Shown here: positions 63,840-64,000 of the stretch, one piece after another
How positions within the stretch are numbered: the first letter of the stretch is position 1
How the letters are laid out: each line of letters opens with the position of its first letter
NCBI GenBank assembly: GCA_964508025.1
Contig: CAZDSF010000012.1
Span: 4,658-68,657 of the forward strand
Source of the DNA: JAAZNO01 sp964508025
GTDB taxonomy: Bacteria; Chloroflexota; Anaerolineae; B4-G1; SLSP01
Length of the DNA: 64,000 nucleotides
Reading direction: 5' to 3'
The notes under the pieces: model-generated
Told to the model about the DNA's origin: nothing
Databases searched by the model: none
The model's input: only the letters and a program-made list of their open reading frames with translations
Position numbers and translations under genes: made by a program

Positions 63840-63868
63840 ATTATAATGGGCAAGTAAGGGAATGACAA
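63840..63868 (-). promoter_or_regulatory. sigma70-type promoter giving a probably leaderless mRNA
   Basis: Minus strand: -35 TTGTCA (63863-63868), 17-bp spacer, perfect -10 TATAAT (63840-63845). The ATG at 63831 is 8 nt after the -10, so the start site is within a few nt of the initiation codon. No ribosome site fits in between. Confidence 0.75.
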
Positions 63869-63904
63869 ATCACAATATTGGTACACGCCCGTGGATGAAA
63901 ATCG

Positions 63905-64000
63905 TGCGTAGTGCGTAGAGAGCAGTGAGCAGAACGCAGTTCGCCGTGACCCAACTGCTCACTATTCACTGCTCACCTGTTACAATTTCAGAGGAGACTG
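63905..64000 (+). repeat. 7-bp-period repeats and ribosome site of the next gene
   Basis: A GCAGTGA/GCTCACT class array fills 63910-63975. A TACAAT-like -10 and an AGAGGAG ribosome site end at the window edge, so a plus-strand gene should start just outside. Confidence 0.5.

Overview
The window looks like a piece of a metagenome-assembled genome of a Chloroflexota bacterium, probably an Anaerolineae-like lineage. The evidence is the gene content: a very long multi-PAS hybrid kinase, a secreted giant protein ending in a YLPLV-type tail, lipoproteins without outer-membrane genes, small proteins with a PPPHVWER motif, and an FPETGH-repeat secreted protein. GC content is high. Three runs of exactly 100 N (21733-21832, 30303-30402, 39169-39268) are scaffold gaps of unknown true length, and each one damages or fakes a reading frame.

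Layout. 1-1195 is the 5' part of a peptide-type ABC binding lipoprotein. 2110-10662 is a signalling block: REC-GAF-kinase, its OmpR-type partner, a 61-aa basic protein, a secreted protein on the other strand, and a 1482-aa hybrid kinase. 10705-18255 is the RDD / SpoIIM / DUF58 / MoxR / DUF4350 / DUF4129 membrane-protein cluster. 18477-25815 (minus strand) is the most interesting block: a riboswitch-like leader with an intrinsic terminator, then an ECF-type transporter (S component fused to SUOX-like domains, tandem ATPase, EcfT), a di-CxxCH protein with SUOX-like sequence, a phosphatase-like lipoprotein and two SUOX-like lipoproteins. 26096-29312 holds a SagB-like lipoprotein, an SDR, a small anchored protein and an old yellow enzyme.

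29797-33785 encodes a GalU-like nucleotidyltransferase and a large kinase / pyrophosphorylase fusion. 33886-38115 is a giant secreted repeat protein. 38317-41022 contains an MBL hydrolase and a GH13 amylase that only look fused because of a gap. 41337-45050 carries a PAF-AH-like hydrolase, a nitroreductase, a ThuA protein and a gamma carbonic anhydrase. 45463-50886 is a DUF3798 ABC importer behind a long leader. 50961-53589 has a MalY-type lyase and an M20 dipeptidase. 54263-54550 is a DNA glycosylase remnant, followed by uvrA (54722-57589) with a perfect GAAC-N4-GTTC box in its leader. 57884-63831 has a HAD hydrolase, DUF1015, a SerA-like dehydrogenase with a class V aminotransferase, a DUF2085 membrane protein and a histidine phosphatase.

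Two points cut across the regions. Short 7-bp-period tandem repeats are scattered between genes at more than a dozen sites, and one lies in frame inside the linker of the fused ECF ATPase. The riboswitch / ECF / SUOX-like operon is the best candidate for an undescribed system: a cofactor-controlled importer whose extracytoplasmic parts share a molybdopterin-binding-type fold. The substrate and the riboswitch ligand are inferences, not shown by the sequence.
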